Shown: piece after piece, positions 1 to 9,264 of the stretch
Layout of the letters: the number at the start of each line of letters is the position of its first letter
Position numbering within the stretch: the first letter of the stretch is position 1
Assembly (NCBI GenBank): GCA_024232355.1
Contig: JAAEPW010000523.1
Coordinates: forward strand, 1-25,342
Length of the DNA stretch: 25,342 bases
Reading direction: 5' to 3'
Origin: Chloroflexota bacterium
Lineage (GTDB): Bacteria; Chloroflexota; Anaerolineae; B4-G1
Made by a program: the position numbers and the translations under genes
Notes under the pieces: generated by a model
What the model was told of the DNA's origin: nothing
What the model saw: only the letters and a program-made list of their open reading frames with translations
The model's database searches: none

Positions 1-3000
1 GTCCGGCCACGGTCGCCTGCTCGCGTTCGGCCAGGACAAAGGTTTGGGGATCCAGGCTTTCGTCTTGCACAGCTACGGGGAAATCGACGTCCAGCAGGCC
101 GAGGGCGTAGCGGTTGCGCAAATCATTTTCAATGGTGGCGCTATAGACGAGCGTAGCGCCAGGCGCGACCACACCATCGGCGTCGGCGCCGAGAGAGCTA
201 TCGACGGTGTCGTTGCCGCCCACCGCACGGCCGCGCAGGCCATCGCCGTCGGCATCTCGCAGGGCCGGGAAACGACTGTCCCATGCCAGCCTGTAACTAC
301 CATCCGCCTCCGGGTCACTCATGGCGTAAAACTCGTCCAGGCTGGCGGGAAAGATATCGAAAATGAGCTTGTCTCCCACGTCAATATGTAGAGTGTCAGC
401 TCTATCGCGCAGATAACAGACAGGAACAGGGGGTAATGGTGGGGGAGTCACAAAACATTCCTGGACGTTGATTGCATAGCCTTCCGCCAGATAGAGTGCG
501 CTTCTTTGGTTAATCCCCGCTTGCCCCAAGACCACGTTATTATAGTTGACCGTTTCACGCAGTTCAACGACGCCTTTCGAGCTATCCCTCCAGTAATCTT
601 TGGTGTGGCTGGTACTGAGAGGGCCGTCAATCGAACGCTTGTCGGGCAGCAGTTGGTAATCAAAAGCGGATTGCTCGATATAGCGATCGTCCAAGTAGTG
701 CCACATATAAACCGCGCCCATCCAGGAATTAGGTTTATTACGTTTCAGGACGCTAATCACATCTAGGCTAACTGCGACCTGGTTCCCCACCGATGTCCCC
801 AGGGTGGGTGTGATCAGGCGCTGGCTAAAATTCCCGATATCGAGCCGCCCGCCAGCCTGAAGATCGACCAGCGGATTGTTGCTATAGATGAGGTATTGCA
901 CCAGCACCGTGAGCATCCCATTGATACCCGAACAGGCCCAAAACTCCCAATCATCGGGGTCTTTTGTCGCTTCCGTGTCGGTCAATTTACATATTGTTGT
1001 GACGAGCAAATCAATGACTGTGATGATGGCCACAATGAGCGTTCCCCAAGGAAAAATTGCAGCAATGGCAAACATCATGGTCGCCACAATGACCGTGGCG
1101 ATCGCCCCGGCCAGGGCCTGGTTGAATTCTACCGAACCAAAACGCACGCTGGCGGAAATCATCTGGTACATGAACAAGCCGGCTGTCACCGCCACCACTA
1201 CTATCAAGCCAACAATGGACGCTATTCGGCTTGCTCTTGTGATGGTATTTGTCAGTGTTTGCATCTGGCTAATCGCCAGAGAAGCTTTAACAATTGTAAT
1301 GGCCGCATCTGCAAACGCAATGGCTATTAGGGCGCTCATGATTATTTCGCTGGTGGTGCCCCCCGTAAGTGTAGCAGCTACTATAATTGCTGCACAGATT
1401 GCGACAACTGCAACACCAATGACAATGCTCCATCCTGTGCCCAGGTGATGGCGTATATCCCCAAACTTGATCTCTCCCCTCGCAAATGCGGCAAGCGCTG
1501 TCTCTTCCGCTGTATATTTTATAGCGCGTTTGACGATAAATTTTACGAGGCCACCAGCCGCTTTGGCCGGCAGATAGCTTGTGGACAGGTCACGATCACT
1601 TTTATAGGGAGACAGCGTGAGCAAGTTATCACCATCCTGAACGATACCGCTTGCCCCGCTGAACAGGCTCAGGTAAAAAGACTGGGCCAGCACAACGCGC
1701 CCTTGATTCGCTGCCGGGCTGCTGGATGGATATTCAGCCATAAAGATGGCGTTAAAGATAGTGTCCATCTGCTCCCAATATTCATCAATCGAATACGATT
1801 TCCACCCGCCCGCGCCTGTGTCGTGATACGGCGCCCAGTTCATGCCGGCTAACACCTGTTGCTGAAATTGGGCAGGATCCAGATTGAAATTGAGACTGTT
1901 TTGTGTGGCAACACCCTGGATCTTGGTGCCTACCCCAATTTCTTCCAGACTGGCAGTGCGATAGTATTCCTCGCGGACAAAGAGCAAAGTGGTGCTCACT
2001 GCCTGGCCAGTGTACTGCTGCAAAATGGTCTTGGTATGGGTCATGGGGATCTCGGCAATATAGCTCTGGTCGGGGTAGCGATCTCCGGCAAAGCGGCCCG
2101 GCTCCGGGTAGACGTTGACCTGCATGGCTTGTTGGGGTACTTGCCAACGTTCGGTTATGGTGGTGGTGCTGGTTATATCAAAGCGGTGTTTGATCTCGTC
2201 AACGGTGATGTCGCGTGCCGTGACGCCAGCCTGGGTTGTCGTTCGCCCGGCCACAAAGGTGTTTTGCAAACCGTTGGCTACGTGCCACAGATTGGATTCA
2301 TAGCCAGGCTGCTGGCCGGGATATTGATAGGCGGGGTTCTCGTACACAACGCCCACTTTTAGCCCGTGATCCTCTTGTATGGTCAGCCCGGTCAGGTACC
2401 AGTCGTCGTAATACGAGTGCATCACTCCTTGGGCAGTGCCCCAATTGGCAGTGTCCTGGCACCACAGATCGTAGCGCTCGGCTTGTGGCAAATCCACTCT
2501 AAACGTGTCCGTTATTGGCTTGCAAAAATCTTGCAGCCCATAGACGGCCCACACCATGCGCACCTGCTGGCTTGGGCCAAAGTTAACATCTGTCGGGCGG
2601 TATACCATGCGGCCCGCCATCGCCACCGGGCTGTCCCCCACCTTGTCGCGCACGAGGGTGAGGGGCACGTTGACCACCAAATCGCCGTTGCGGTTCTCGA
2701 CCCGGACCGAGATACCGTGTCTATCCGTAGCTTCCTTGTCGAGCCAGCCATACAGCCACGTATTCAACTTTTGGGTATCGCTATAGATCTTTCCGGTTAG
2801 TGTGGGCAAATTGGGCTTGACAAGGGGCGCCGTCGCCTTGACGGGCAAACTGTTATAGTGACCGGCCTGGTAGGGAATCTTGATCTCGAGCATAGGAACC
2901 AGACGCATGTCGCCGTTGGCGTCTTTGCCGCTGGCACCAAAGGTGTCCGTAAACACGCGCTGATGTTGGCCCTGGCGGTCATTATGGGGCCAGTCCAACA

Positions 3001-4927
3001 CGTTGAGCGTATACCACAAGTGATCGGGATTCTGGGGGCGAATTTGAAAATCGACAAAGGCTGGCGTATCGGTTGCCAGGTTGCTTGCCTGGAAAGAAAA
3101 TGTTTGGTTGGGGAAAGGCTCGACGCACGCTTCCCCCAGGCCGACGCAGCCGGTCTTGACGCCGCCACCCATCGCCGTCGTCGGGGCCAGGTCCACCGAG
3201 TCGGGGACGCCGTCGTTGTCATCGTCAAAGTCAAAACCATCGGGCGTACCATCTTGATCTGTATCCGCACAGCGCTGGGGAGGGTCAAAGCTCGTCGGGT
3301 TGGCCTGTCCACTGGCTGTGATGTTTCGCAAATCGGAACAGTCCAGCGAATCGAGCCGCTCGTCGCCATTGGTATCGGGGTCGAGCGGATTCAAGTACCA
3401 CTGCCGACCAGACTCGTCTTTGAATCCCCGCACCTCAATAAAGTCACTGATCAAGTCGCTATCGCTATCGGCCTGGCAGGGATGGGTGCCCAACTCGAGC
3501 ACCTCCGTGCCATCATCCAGACCATCGCCGTCAGTATCGGCCTGATCCGATCTGGAGCAAGTTAAAGCCTCGTCAGCGTCACCAAGCCCATCGCCATCCG
3601 AGTCAACGCCAGTACCGGTGACGATCTGGGTAGCCGTCAAGAGAGGCATCAAACGATCAACGTCCATGCTGCCCGACAACGACCTCTCACCCTCTGCCAA
3701 TTGATCACTGCCTGCCGGTTCGCCAAGCGGGTCGGTGTGCGGATCGAAATCTTTGTTGCTTAACTCGGCCTGCACCTCACGCGACATCTGTTGTCTTTCG
3801 CGCTGCGCTTCATACGTGTTGCGCTGCACCTGCTGCTCGTTGTAAAAAGCATGTACCTGCTGGCTTTGCAGCAGCGGCGTCAAGAGCATGGAGACAATGA
3901 CCGTCAGCGATACCCCAACGTACAGTGCCCGCGATCGGCTGCTAATGAGCAAGAGTATCAGCACACTGAGAATGGCGAACAAGCCAGCCGAAATGCTCAC
4001 CTTCTGCCAATCCAAGCCAGTCAGGTATCCCATTGCCATACTGCCCAGGCTCTTTGAGTCTGGCGACCGGTTTGCCCCAATCGTATCCCTTTCGGCAAAA
4101 TCTGCATCGCCCCACTCGGAAAAATCGGTCGTGATGTCTGCTTCTACCTGTTCCAGGTAGGCGGGTGGGAATTTGAGATGCACAACCTGGCGTAGGGGCA
4201 GGCTATTTTGACCAACCCAAAGCTCGCCACGGCCCTGCATTTCTACGTATTGTTCAGCCAAGTCCAAGCTCAGACCTGGAGGGAGTTTGCCGTGACTCAC
4301 CAAATCAGCTTGCAATTGGTCGCGCATGTATTGGGCAAATTTTGGGCCATTTATATCAAAGGTATAGCGGGTAAATTCAATCCCGGCGCGCTCTTCCACT
4401 CCCTGATTTCGAATGTTGGTAGCGCCCTGCAAGTAGGTCAGGACATCTTTGTCAGGCGCAAAAAGATCACTCCAGGTAGGTACCCCGGCGTCCGAATCCA
4501 TCTCTTGCCAATCAGTTTGTCCTACCCGTCCATAAGCTTTATCGCCCTCGAACTTGATCTCGATGCTGTCCTGTCCGGAAGCCGCATTTCCACCCTGCGA
4601 CCACAATTTCATCTGCATGGTCTCTGCCGAGAGATTGGTTTCCCCTTCGATATATAGGCGGTCTTCAGTCGCGCTCAAACCCACATTGTCCAACTTGGGC
4701 AGGGGCCAGGTAGTTTGTACAATGGTGGTATTGTAGCGATAGTTGCCAACTTTTTCTGCTCTTTGCCATGCCTGGTTAAACTGGCTTGTGGCCGAGGGTT
4801 GGACCAGGGGAACAATCGGGGGAGTGGCGCCAGAATCTGCCCAAGTTGCCCCGGATTGGGAGGCAAATACGGCCAGCAGGCCAACTAGAACCAGAAACAC
4901 GTACAGGCGTAAACGATTGTGCTTCAT
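1..4927 (-). CDS. Giant exported surface protein with TSP3-type calcium repeats (3' end outside window)
   Basis: I read this frame codon by codon from the ATG at 4925-4927 to position 2 and found no stop, so at least 1642 residues are encoded and the C-terminus lies beyond the left edge. A good ribosome site (AAAGGAG) precedes the ATG. Residues 1-30 form a signal peptide or anchor (basic MKHNRLR, then a hydrophobic core ending near ATWA). Residues about 30-290 look like a LolA/LppX-type lipoprotein-like domain (weak inference). Two hydrophobic helices follow at about 303-352. Residues about 435-590 hold Asp-rich calcium loops such as DSDGDGLGD, DTDGDGLDDG and DTDQDGTPDG, typical of thrombospondin type 3 repeats. 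A long presumably extracellular part follows, then four or five membrane helices at about 1160-1315, then more beta-rich sequence with Asp-rich loops (for example DADGDGL). Function is unknown; an adhesin or envelope role is a guess. Confidence 0.88.
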   Translation of the reverse strand, partial: MKHNRLRLYVFLVLVGLLAVFASQSGATWADSGATPPIVPLVQPSATSQFNQAWQRAEKVGNYRYNTTIVQTTWPLPKLDNVGLSATEDRLYIEGETNLSAETMQMKLWSQGGNAASGQDSIEIKFEGDKAYGRVGQTDWQEMDSDAGVPTWSDLFAPDKDVLTYLQGATNIRNQGVEERAGIEFTRYTFDINGPKFAQYMRDQLQADLVSHGKLPPGLSLDLAEQYVEMQGRGELWVGQNSLPLRQVVHLKFPPAYLEQVEADITTDFSEWGDADFAERDTIGANRSPDSKSLGSMAMGYLTGLDWQKVSISAGLFAILSVLILLLISSRSRALYVGVSLTVIVSMLLTPLLQSQQVHAFYNEQQVQRNTYEAQRERQQMSREVQAELSNKDFDPHTDPLGEPAGSDQLAEGERSLSGSMDVDRLMPLLTATQIVTGTGVDSDGDGLGDADEALTCSRSDQADTDGDGLDDGTEVLELGTHPCQADSDSDLISDFIEVRGFKDESGRQWYLNPLDPDTNGDERLDSLDCSDLRNITASGQANPTSFDPPQRCADTDQDGTPDGFDFDDDNDGVPDSVDLAPTTAMGGGVKTGCVGLGEACVEPFPNQTFSFQASNLATDTPAFVDFQIRPQNPDHLWYTLNVLDWPHNDRQGQHQRVFTDTFGASGKDANGDMRLVPMLEIKIPYQAGHYNSLPVKATAPLVKPNLPTLTGKIYSDTQKLNTWLYGWLDKEATDRHGISVRVENRNGDLVVNVPLTLVRDKVGDSPVAMAGRMVYRPTDVNFGPSQQVRMVWAVYGLQDFCKPITDTFRVDLPQAERYDLWCQDTANWGTAQGVMHSYYDDWYLTGLTIQEDHGLKVGVVYENPAYQYPGQQPGYESNLWHVANGLQNTFVAGRTTTQAGVTARDITVDEIKHRFDITSTTTITERWQVPQQAMQVNVYPEPGRFAGDRYPDQSYIAEIPMTHTKTILQQYTGQAVSTTLLFVREEYYRTASLEEIGVGTKIQGVATQNSLNFNLDPAQFQQQVLAGMNWAPYHDTGAGGWKSYSIDEYWEQMDTIFNAIFMAEYPSSSPAANQGRVVLAQSFYLSLFSGASGIVQDGDNLLTLSPYKSDRDLSTSYLPAKAAGGLVKFIVKRAIKYTAEETALAAFARGEIKFGDIRHHLGTGWSIVIGVAVVAICAAIIVAATLTGGTTSEIIMSALIAIAFADAAITIVKASLAISQMQTLTNTITRASRIASIVGLIVVVAVTAGLFMYQMISASVRFGSVEFNQALAGAIATVIVATMMFAIAAIFPWGTLIVAIITVIDLLVTTICKLTDTEATKDPDDWEFWACSGINGMLTVLVQYLIYSNNPLVDLQAGGRLDIGNFSQRLITPTLGTSVGNQVAVSLDVISVLKRNKPNSWMGAVYMWHYLDDRYIEQSAFDYQLLPDKRSIDGPLSTSHTKDYWRDSSKGVVELRETVNYNNVVLGQAGINQRSALYLAEGYAINVQECFVTPPPLPPVPVCYLRDRADTLHIDVGDKLIFDIFPASLDEFYAMSDPEADGSYRLAWDSRFPALRDADGDGLRGRAVGGNDTVDSSLGADADGVVAPGATLVYSATIENDLRNRYALGLLDVDFPVAVQDESLDPQTFVLAEREQATVAG

Positions 4928-5123
4928 TGTAAGCTCCTTTGTTGTGATAGTTATGCACGTATACACCGCGAGATCATTTGGCACGACTACGGACAGGCTT
5001 GCACGTGCCTATCTCGATCACTGTCGTTGGGAGATTGTTTCTTCTAGGTGTATTCTTTCGAATAATTGGAGCAAGGTTGGTATCGGTTATCACGGTCAGT
5101 TTAACTTTGGTCTTGCAACTCTC

Positions 5124-5152
5124 AGTATACACTAACCGAGTGCTATTTTCAA
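5124..5152 (-). promoter_or_regulatory. Sigma70-type promoter of the giant surface protein gene
   Basis: On the minus strand TTGAAA (5152-5147) is separated by 17 bases from TATACT (5129-5124). Transcription would start near 5117 and give a leader of roughly 190 bases before the ATG at 4927. I saw no obvious riboswitch fold in that leader. Confidence 0.5.
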
Positions 5153-5160
5153 TAGCCACA

Positions 5161-5394
5161 ATGTCCTATTCTCGCCATCCAACCCCCACCACGCACGCTC
5201 CTCAAACTAAAGCAAAGTCCTCAACACTTTTACCCCAACGCCAAGTCCCCGCGCCGTGGTCCATCGCCTCTGCCCGAGGCTTATTGCCAGGTCTTTTGTA
5301 CGAGCGGGAAAGCGAGGTAAGCCAAGATATCGCTCCTCTGTTTCAGTGGGGGCGGGCGAGGTGGTTGGGCAAGGAGACCCTCCCCCGGTTTTGA
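5161..5394 (+). CDS. Doubtful small ORF, possibly a gene remnant
   Basis: An ATG-initiated frame of 77 codons fills most of the gap between the surface-protein promoter and the IS end at 5404. The product begins MSYSRHPTPTT, is Pro/Ser/Thr-rich at first and Arg/Trp-containing at the end. I do not recognise it. It lacks a ribosome binding site, and its stop falls 9 bases before the insertion-sequence end. It may be a chance ORF or a piece of an older gene damaged by the insertion. The rest of 4928-5403 holds only the minus-strand promoter and leader described separately. Confidence 0.2.
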   Translation: MSYSRHPTPTTHAPQTKAKSSTLLPQRQVPAPWSIASARGLLPGLLYERESEVSQDIAPLFQWGRARWLGKETLPRF

Positions 5395-5403
5395 TGCGGG
5401 GGA

Positions 5404-5420
5404 TTCACTACCGGACACTT
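5404..5420 (+). repeat. Left terminal inverted repeat of the IS4-like element
   Basis: The 17 bases TTCACTACCGGACACTT lie 59 bases upstream of the transposase fragment start. The same 17 bases form one end of the 140-bp element at 12370-12509 (minus-strand sense, reading from 12509). No matching right end is seen downstream of the transposase fragment, so this copy is truncated. Confidence 0.75.
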
Positions 5421-5479
5421 GTTAAGAAGATTGACTCGTGGCATGCTCTATCTCCAATCACAGAGCAAAGGAGCATACC

Positions 5480-5893
5480 ATGAGCGACAACCGACGCAGA
5501 TATCGTGCCACAGAAAGCGCAATTAAGCAACTCTACCCAACGGGGCCCAAAGATAACACCGCTCGTTATTTGCAAACACTATCCACACTCATTAGCGGTA
5601 TCGCAGAAAGCAAGAGCACTAACCTGCCTGCGATTGCAGGGAAAATGCCAGACAGGACCAAGAAGAAAAGTCGAGTGAAACAATTCTCCTGCTGGATAAA
5701 GAATGAGCGGATCAATACTGAGGTCTACTACCGGCCCTACGCAGATGCACTGTTGCAAAGCCTTGCAACTGACCACGTGCTGTTCTTGGCTATAGATGGC
5801 AGCAAAGTAGGGCAGAACTGCCTGGCATTAATGGTCAATGTGATCTATGAGAAAGTTGAGCTATCGGGAACGAATGAAACGAGCTTGTGGTAA
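5480..5893 (+). pseudogene. IS4-like DDE transposase, N-terminal fragment
   Basis: The frame starts at ATG 5480 after AAAGGAG (5467-5473), a well-placed ribosome site; a longer in-frame start at 5438 lacks one. The 137-residue product starts MSDNRRRYRATE, has a basic N-terminal part, and reaches FLAIDGSKVGQNCLALMVNVIY. There the Asp of IDGS would be the first catalytic acid of the DDE core. Real homology appears to stop at about NVIYEK (nt 5852); the last dozen residues come from reading into the IS91-like scrap in a wrong frame. The other two catalytic acids are absent, so the enzyme is inactive. The family (IS4-like) is assigned from remembered sequence patterns and is moderately sure. Confidence 0.7.
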
Positions 5894-6057
5894 TGATCCG
5901 CTGGTATGTGAGCGATGTGGCGTTGAAATGTGGCTATGGCACATCTGGCATCCTGATTATGGTGTGATCTACGACGAGATGGAGCAAATCAAGCAAGGAA
6001 TATGATACCTACGATGCAAGTCCTGTCAAGATGAAGACATATCTGAAAATGTGGTGA
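5859..6057 (+). pseudogene. IS91-like (Y2) transposase, C-terminal fragment
   Basis: Read in the frame of 5859-6005, this gives SYRERMKRACGNDPLVCERC followed by GVEMWLWHIWHPDYGVIYDE. The pattern of an arginine-rich helix, a CxxC pair and a WHP-Y-Y-E tail is typical of the C-terminus of IS91-family transposases in my recollection. The frame stops at 6003-6005, but the next frame continues plausibly as YDTYDASPVKMKTYLKMW to a stop at 6055-6057, so a one-base change near 5997-6001 is likely. No N-terminal catalytic tyrosine region is present. It is a dead remnant overlapping the IS4-like ORF in another frame. Confidence 0.5.
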
Positions 6058-6206
6058 TACAGTTGCCTCTCTTTCGTGTGTCACACATCTATGCGTGAGC
6101 AAAGTCCCCTGAGCGAAGCAAAGGGTCAAATATGCGACCAGTGTTGGTAGCAGCTTGCACAAGCAACTCAAAGATACACTAGCCGCGCTACAAGCAATTT
6201 CCCTCA

Positions 6207-6239
6207 AGGTGCGACACACTTGCCAAGTGCGTCGCACCT
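6207..6239. repeat. REP-like palindrome
   Basis: AGGTGCGACACACTT (6207-6221) pairs with AAGTGCGTCGCACCT (6225-6239) at 14 of 15 positions around a GCC loop. It sits 27 bases beyond the stop of the cold-shock gene. Neither side has a clear T-run, so I call it a dispersed palindrome that may protect or end the transcript weakly, and not a classical terminator. The stretch 6058-6206 shows nothing else I can support. Confidence 0.55.
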
Positions 6240-6266
6240 GTGTTGTTCACAGAGATGTCCGTGATG

Positions 6267-6710
6267 CTACACGTCCATCCGCTCCACATCCACCGCCTGG
6301 GGACCCTTTTCGGTTTCCTCGAGGCAGTACGTCACTTGTGTACCGTCTGGAAAGTCTGGCGTCTCTCCTGGCGCGAGGCCAGTGCGATGGAAAAAGAATT
6401 CTTCACCGGCGGGATGGGCGATAAAGCCATACCCCTTTTCTCGGTCATACCACTTTACTTCGCCCTCGTGGGGACCTGGGCCAAGGACAGCTTGCTTTGG
6501 TTTTTGGGGTTTCTCTGCTGCTGGTCTCGGTCGGGATTCCCGTCGTGGCTCTGGGGGACGTTCTGTACGAGATGGCGTATGGCAAGAAGGGCATAATTCT
6601 GGCGGAGTGACCTCCTCACCTCGTTCTGCTTGCCGGCGTTGATCTTCGATCCTAAAAACAAATTGCTTGCCACACTTGGTGCAAACCGCCCAAGAATCCT
6701 GAAAAGTCAT
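6267..6710 (-). CDS. Zinc-ribbon plus cold-shock domain protein
   Basis: The 147-residue product has two parts. Residues 1-45 form a zinc ribbon with C10xxC13 and C40xxC43. A Pro/Arg/Lys-rich linker follows (about 46-80). Residues about 82-147 form a cold-shock (OB-fold) domain with RNP1-like KGYGFI and RNP2-like EFFFH. Cold-shock domains bind single-stranded RNA or DNA, and the ribbon may add nucleic-acid or protein contacts. The ATG at 6708-6710 follows a strong AGGAGG at 7 bases. The gene lies 31 bases after the topoisomerase stop in the same direction, so the two are probably co-transcribed. Plain Csp proteins are about 70 residues, so this is a fusion form. The domains are sure; the cellular role is not. 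Confidence 0.88.
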   Translation of the reverse strand: MTFQDSWAVCTKCGKQFVFRIEDQRRQAERGEEVTPPELCPSCHTPSRTERPPEPRRESRPRPAAEKPQKPKQAVLGPGPHEGEVKWYDREKGYGFIAHPAGEEFFFHRTGLAPGETPDFPDGTQVTYCLEETEKGPQAVDVERMDV

Positions 6711-6741
6711 TGAAAATCCTCCTCATTGCGTCTGTGATTTG

Positions 6742-9189
6742 TTATTCGTCGTTCGTTCGGACAAGTGGAACAAAGGCGTCTACTATGGCATCCTGTTTTC
6801 GTAACTTGATGATGCTTTGGCCAACTGTAGATCGTCCTTTGCGTGGTGCATTCTTGGCGAGAATGGTCTTGGCAGCTCCTTTTTCAGTGACCAGTACCAC
6901 CGGATGGTTGGCCTGCAACACACATCCCCCGGCTATACTCGCGCTGGATGCAGTGATACGAGTCGTGAGCACTCCCTGTCCGTTGCGCCCTTGGGTAGGA
7001 TACTCTGACAGGGGCGTGCGCTTGGCTGAACCGTCGCTGGCAATGATGAACAGATCAGAGCGTCCGCGCGCGACATCCAACGCTACCACACGGTCTTCCT
7101 TGCCACCCAACCTGATGCCCATCACGCCCACGGCGGGCAATCCCATAGTTCGTACTGTCTCTTCCTTGAACCGAATCGCCTTGCCGCCGGCAGTGACCAG
7201 CAATACCTGATCGCTCCCGGATGTCGCCGCAGCCCATCTGAGCGCATCCCCTTTATCCGTCTCTACCCCTATGACGACGAACGATTCGCTGCTCACACCA
7301 GGCAGGTCGGTCAATGCGACCCGCTTGACGATACCCCGCTGCGTGGCCAGGAACAGGTGACCCTCCAACAGCGATGACGAGATCGCGAGCGTCGCCACGA
7401 CGGTATCGCGGCGCGTCAGTGGCGTCATGTCAGCGAAATGGGTACCCGCTCCATCCCAGGCCACTCCCTCTGGTAGTTGGTGGATGGGCAAGGCTGTCGC
7501 TTTGCCGTTGGTTGCGAACAGATAAAGTGTATCCTGGGTCGAAGCTGCCAGCACAGCAACTGGTGCATCTTTGGGTCGGGCCGGTACGCGGGGAGATGTT
7601 CCCCCGTCTGGTATGCGGGCCACCAGCCCTCCTCGGCTCACCGCCACCCAAACCCGTTCGTCGGGAACCAAATCTTCGGCTGTCAATTGAGCTTTGCCTG
7701 CGTCCATGATCTGCGTGCGGCGGGCGTCAGCGTACCGTTCCCTAACGGCCAAAAGCTCATCCCGCACGACATCGCGGATCTTTTTCGGACTCTTTAACAG
7801 TGCCTGAAAGTACCGGATCAGCCGCTTTTTTTCCTTGTACTCGTCCTGGATCTTGCGGCGTTCCAGAGCGGCTAATCGCTTGAGCGGCATATCGAGGATC
7901 GCTTGGGCTTGCACCTCACTGAACTTGAACTTGCGGCGCAGGTTGGTTCTCGCGCTGTCGGTGGTCCGAGAGCGTCGGATGAGGGCGATCACCTCGTCCA
8001 GGTGGTCGAGCGCGGTGAGCAATCCCTCCAGGATATGAGCGCGGGCCTTGGCACGGGCCAGTTCGTATTGGCTGCGGCGGGTGACGATGACCTGCCGGTG
8101 GTCCAGATAGGTCATCAGTGCCTTTTTGAGCGTCAGCATACGCGGCTCGCCGTCCACCAACGCCAGCAAGATCAGGCTAAAGGTGGACTCCATCGGGGTA
8201 CGCTTGAAGAGATCGGCCAGCACCTGCTCTGGCTCGACGTTGCGCGTCAACTCGATCACCAGCCGCATGCCCCGCCGATCCGATTCGTCACGCAGGTCGG
8301 TGATGCCCTCCAGGCGACCGTCGCGCACCAAGTGAGCGATCCGCTCGACGAGGCTGCTTTTGTTGACCTGATAAGGCAACTCAGTGACAACGATGCGGTG
8401 GCGGGAGCGCGTCATTGCCTCGACGTGGGCGCGGGCGCGCACGGTAATCTTGCCACGTCCCTGCCCATAGGCGTGGGCGATAACGTCGTCGTCATCCTCT
8501 CCCATTCGGCGATATATCACGCCGCCGGTGGGAAAGTCTGGCCCCTGGATAAAGCGCATCAAGTCTTCGACCGTGACGTCGTCTCGCTTGCGCCAGTTAT
8601 TGAGCACGTGAACCAGGGCGTCACACACCTCGCCTAGGTTATGGGGTGGGATAGAGGTAGACATCCCCACCGCGATGCCAGAAGCGCCGTTGACCAGCAG
8701 GTTGGGGATGGCGGCGGGCAGGACGGTGGGTTCCTGAAGGGTCTCGTCAAAATTGGGGGAAAAGTCGACCGTGTCTTTGTCCAAATCGGCCAGCAGTTCA
8801 GTGGCGATGGGGGCTAGGCGGGCCTCGGTATAACGCATCGCGGCGGGGCGGTCGCCGTCCACCGAGCCAAAGTTCCCCTGCCCATCTACCAGCGGGTAGC
8901 GCAGAGAAAAATCCTGGGCCATACGGGCCATCGCTTCATAGACCGCCGAATCACCGTGGGGGTGATACTTGCCCAGCACCTCTCCGACGATACGGGCCGA
9001 TTTTTTGTACGGGCTGTCAGGGCGCAGGCCCACGCCGTGCATCGCATAGAGGATGCGGCGTTGGACCGGCTTGAGGCCATCGCGGGCGTCGGGCAAGGCG
9101 CGCGAGACGATGACGCTCATCGCATAGTCGAGATACGCGACTTGCATTTCGTTGTCAATATCTACTTGACGGACGGTACCAATTTCCAT
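6742..9189 (-). CDS. gyrA: Type IIA topoisomerase subunit A (DNA gyrase A / topoisomerase IV A)
   Basis: This 815-residue protein breaks and rejoins DNA as the A subunit of an A2B2 type II topoisomerase. The N-terminal winged-helix/tower region carries the catalytic tyrosine Y120 in [10 protein letters not shown]. The quinolone-pocket positions are S81 and E85 in GDSAVYEAM. The C-terminal third is a beta-pinwheel of repeated blades. The expected GyrA box near the first blade (about residue 530) is not seen; a degenerate QGRNGQG occurs at 733-739 in a late blade. That, and Glu at position 85, leave open whether this is gyrase A or the ParC-type subunit. No B subunit is adjacent. The start ATG at 9187-9189 has GGAG 7 bases upstream, and two promoter-like sequences lie upstream. 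Confidence 0.92.
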   Translation of the reverse strand: MEIGTVRQVDIDNEMQVAYLDYAMSVIVSRALPDARDGLKPVQRRILYAMHGVGLRPDSPYKKSARIVGEVLGKYHPHGDSAVYEAMARMAQDFSLRYPLVDGQGNFGSVDGDRPAAMRYTEARLAPIATELLADLDKDTVDFSPNFDETLQEPTVLPAAIPNLLVNGASGIAVGMSTSIPPHNLGEVCDALVHVLNNWRKRDDVTVEDLMRFIQGPDFPTGGVIYRRMGEDDDDVIAHAYGQGRGKITVRARAHVEAMTRSRHRIVVTELPYQVNKSSLVERIAHLVRDGRLEGITDLRDESDRRGMRLVIELTRNVEPEQVLADLFKRTPMESTFSLILLALVDGEPRMLTLKKALMTYLDHRQVIVTRRSQYELARAKARAHILEGLLTALDHLDEVIALIRRSRTTDSARTNLRRKFKFSEVQAQAILDMPLKRLAALERRKIQDEYKEKKRLIRYFQALLKSPKKIRDVVRDELLAVRERYADARRTQIMDAGKAQLTAEDLVPDERVWVAVSRGGLVARIPDGGTSPRVPARPKDAPVAVLAASTQDTLYLFATNGKATALPIHQLPEGVAWDGAGTHFADMTPLTRRDTVVATLAISSSLLEGHLFLATQRGIVKRVALTDLPGVSSESFVVIGVETDKGDALRWAAATSGSDQVLLVTAGGKAIRFKEETVRTMGLPAVGVMGIRLGGKEDRVVALDVARGRSDLFIIASDGSAKRTPLSEYPTQGRNGQGVLTTRITASSASIAGGCVLQANHPVVLVTEKGAAKTILAKNAPRKGRSTVGQSIIKLRKQDAIVDAFVPLVRTNDE

Positions 9190-9235
9190 AATCTAACTCC
9201 GATGTGTGAAACGTGATGCGAGAAAAGGAATGGGT

Positions 9236-9264
9236 ATTATACCAATGATTTTGATCTTGACCAA
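9236..9264 (-). promoter_or_regulatory. Proximal promoter of the topoisomerase gene
   Basis: On the minus strand TTGGTC (9264-9259) is followed after 17 bases by a perfect TATAAT (9241-9236). The leader before the ATG at 9189 would be about 40 bases and contains the GGAG ribosome site. Confidence 0.6.

Larger units (their letters stand above)
5404..6057 (+). mobile_element. Composite remnant: IS4-like fragment joined to an IS91-like fragment
   Basis: The interval starts with a terminal repeat and the 5' part of an IS4-like transposase gene. It switches near 5850-5858 to the 3' end of an IS91-like transposase gene. Both genes are broken, no right inverted repeat is visible, and neither can be functional. 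The join suggests insertion or illegitimate recombination between two decayed elements. Confidence 0.65.

Noticed and set aside
888..3565. Several plus-strand ORFs of 130-240 codons
   Set aside because: They are antisense to the long continuous minus-strand frame, lack ribosome sites and have low-complexity or shadow-like composition.
7835..8637. Long plus-strand ORFs opposite the topoisomerase gene
   Set aside because: They are shadows of a strongly conserved minus-strand gene.
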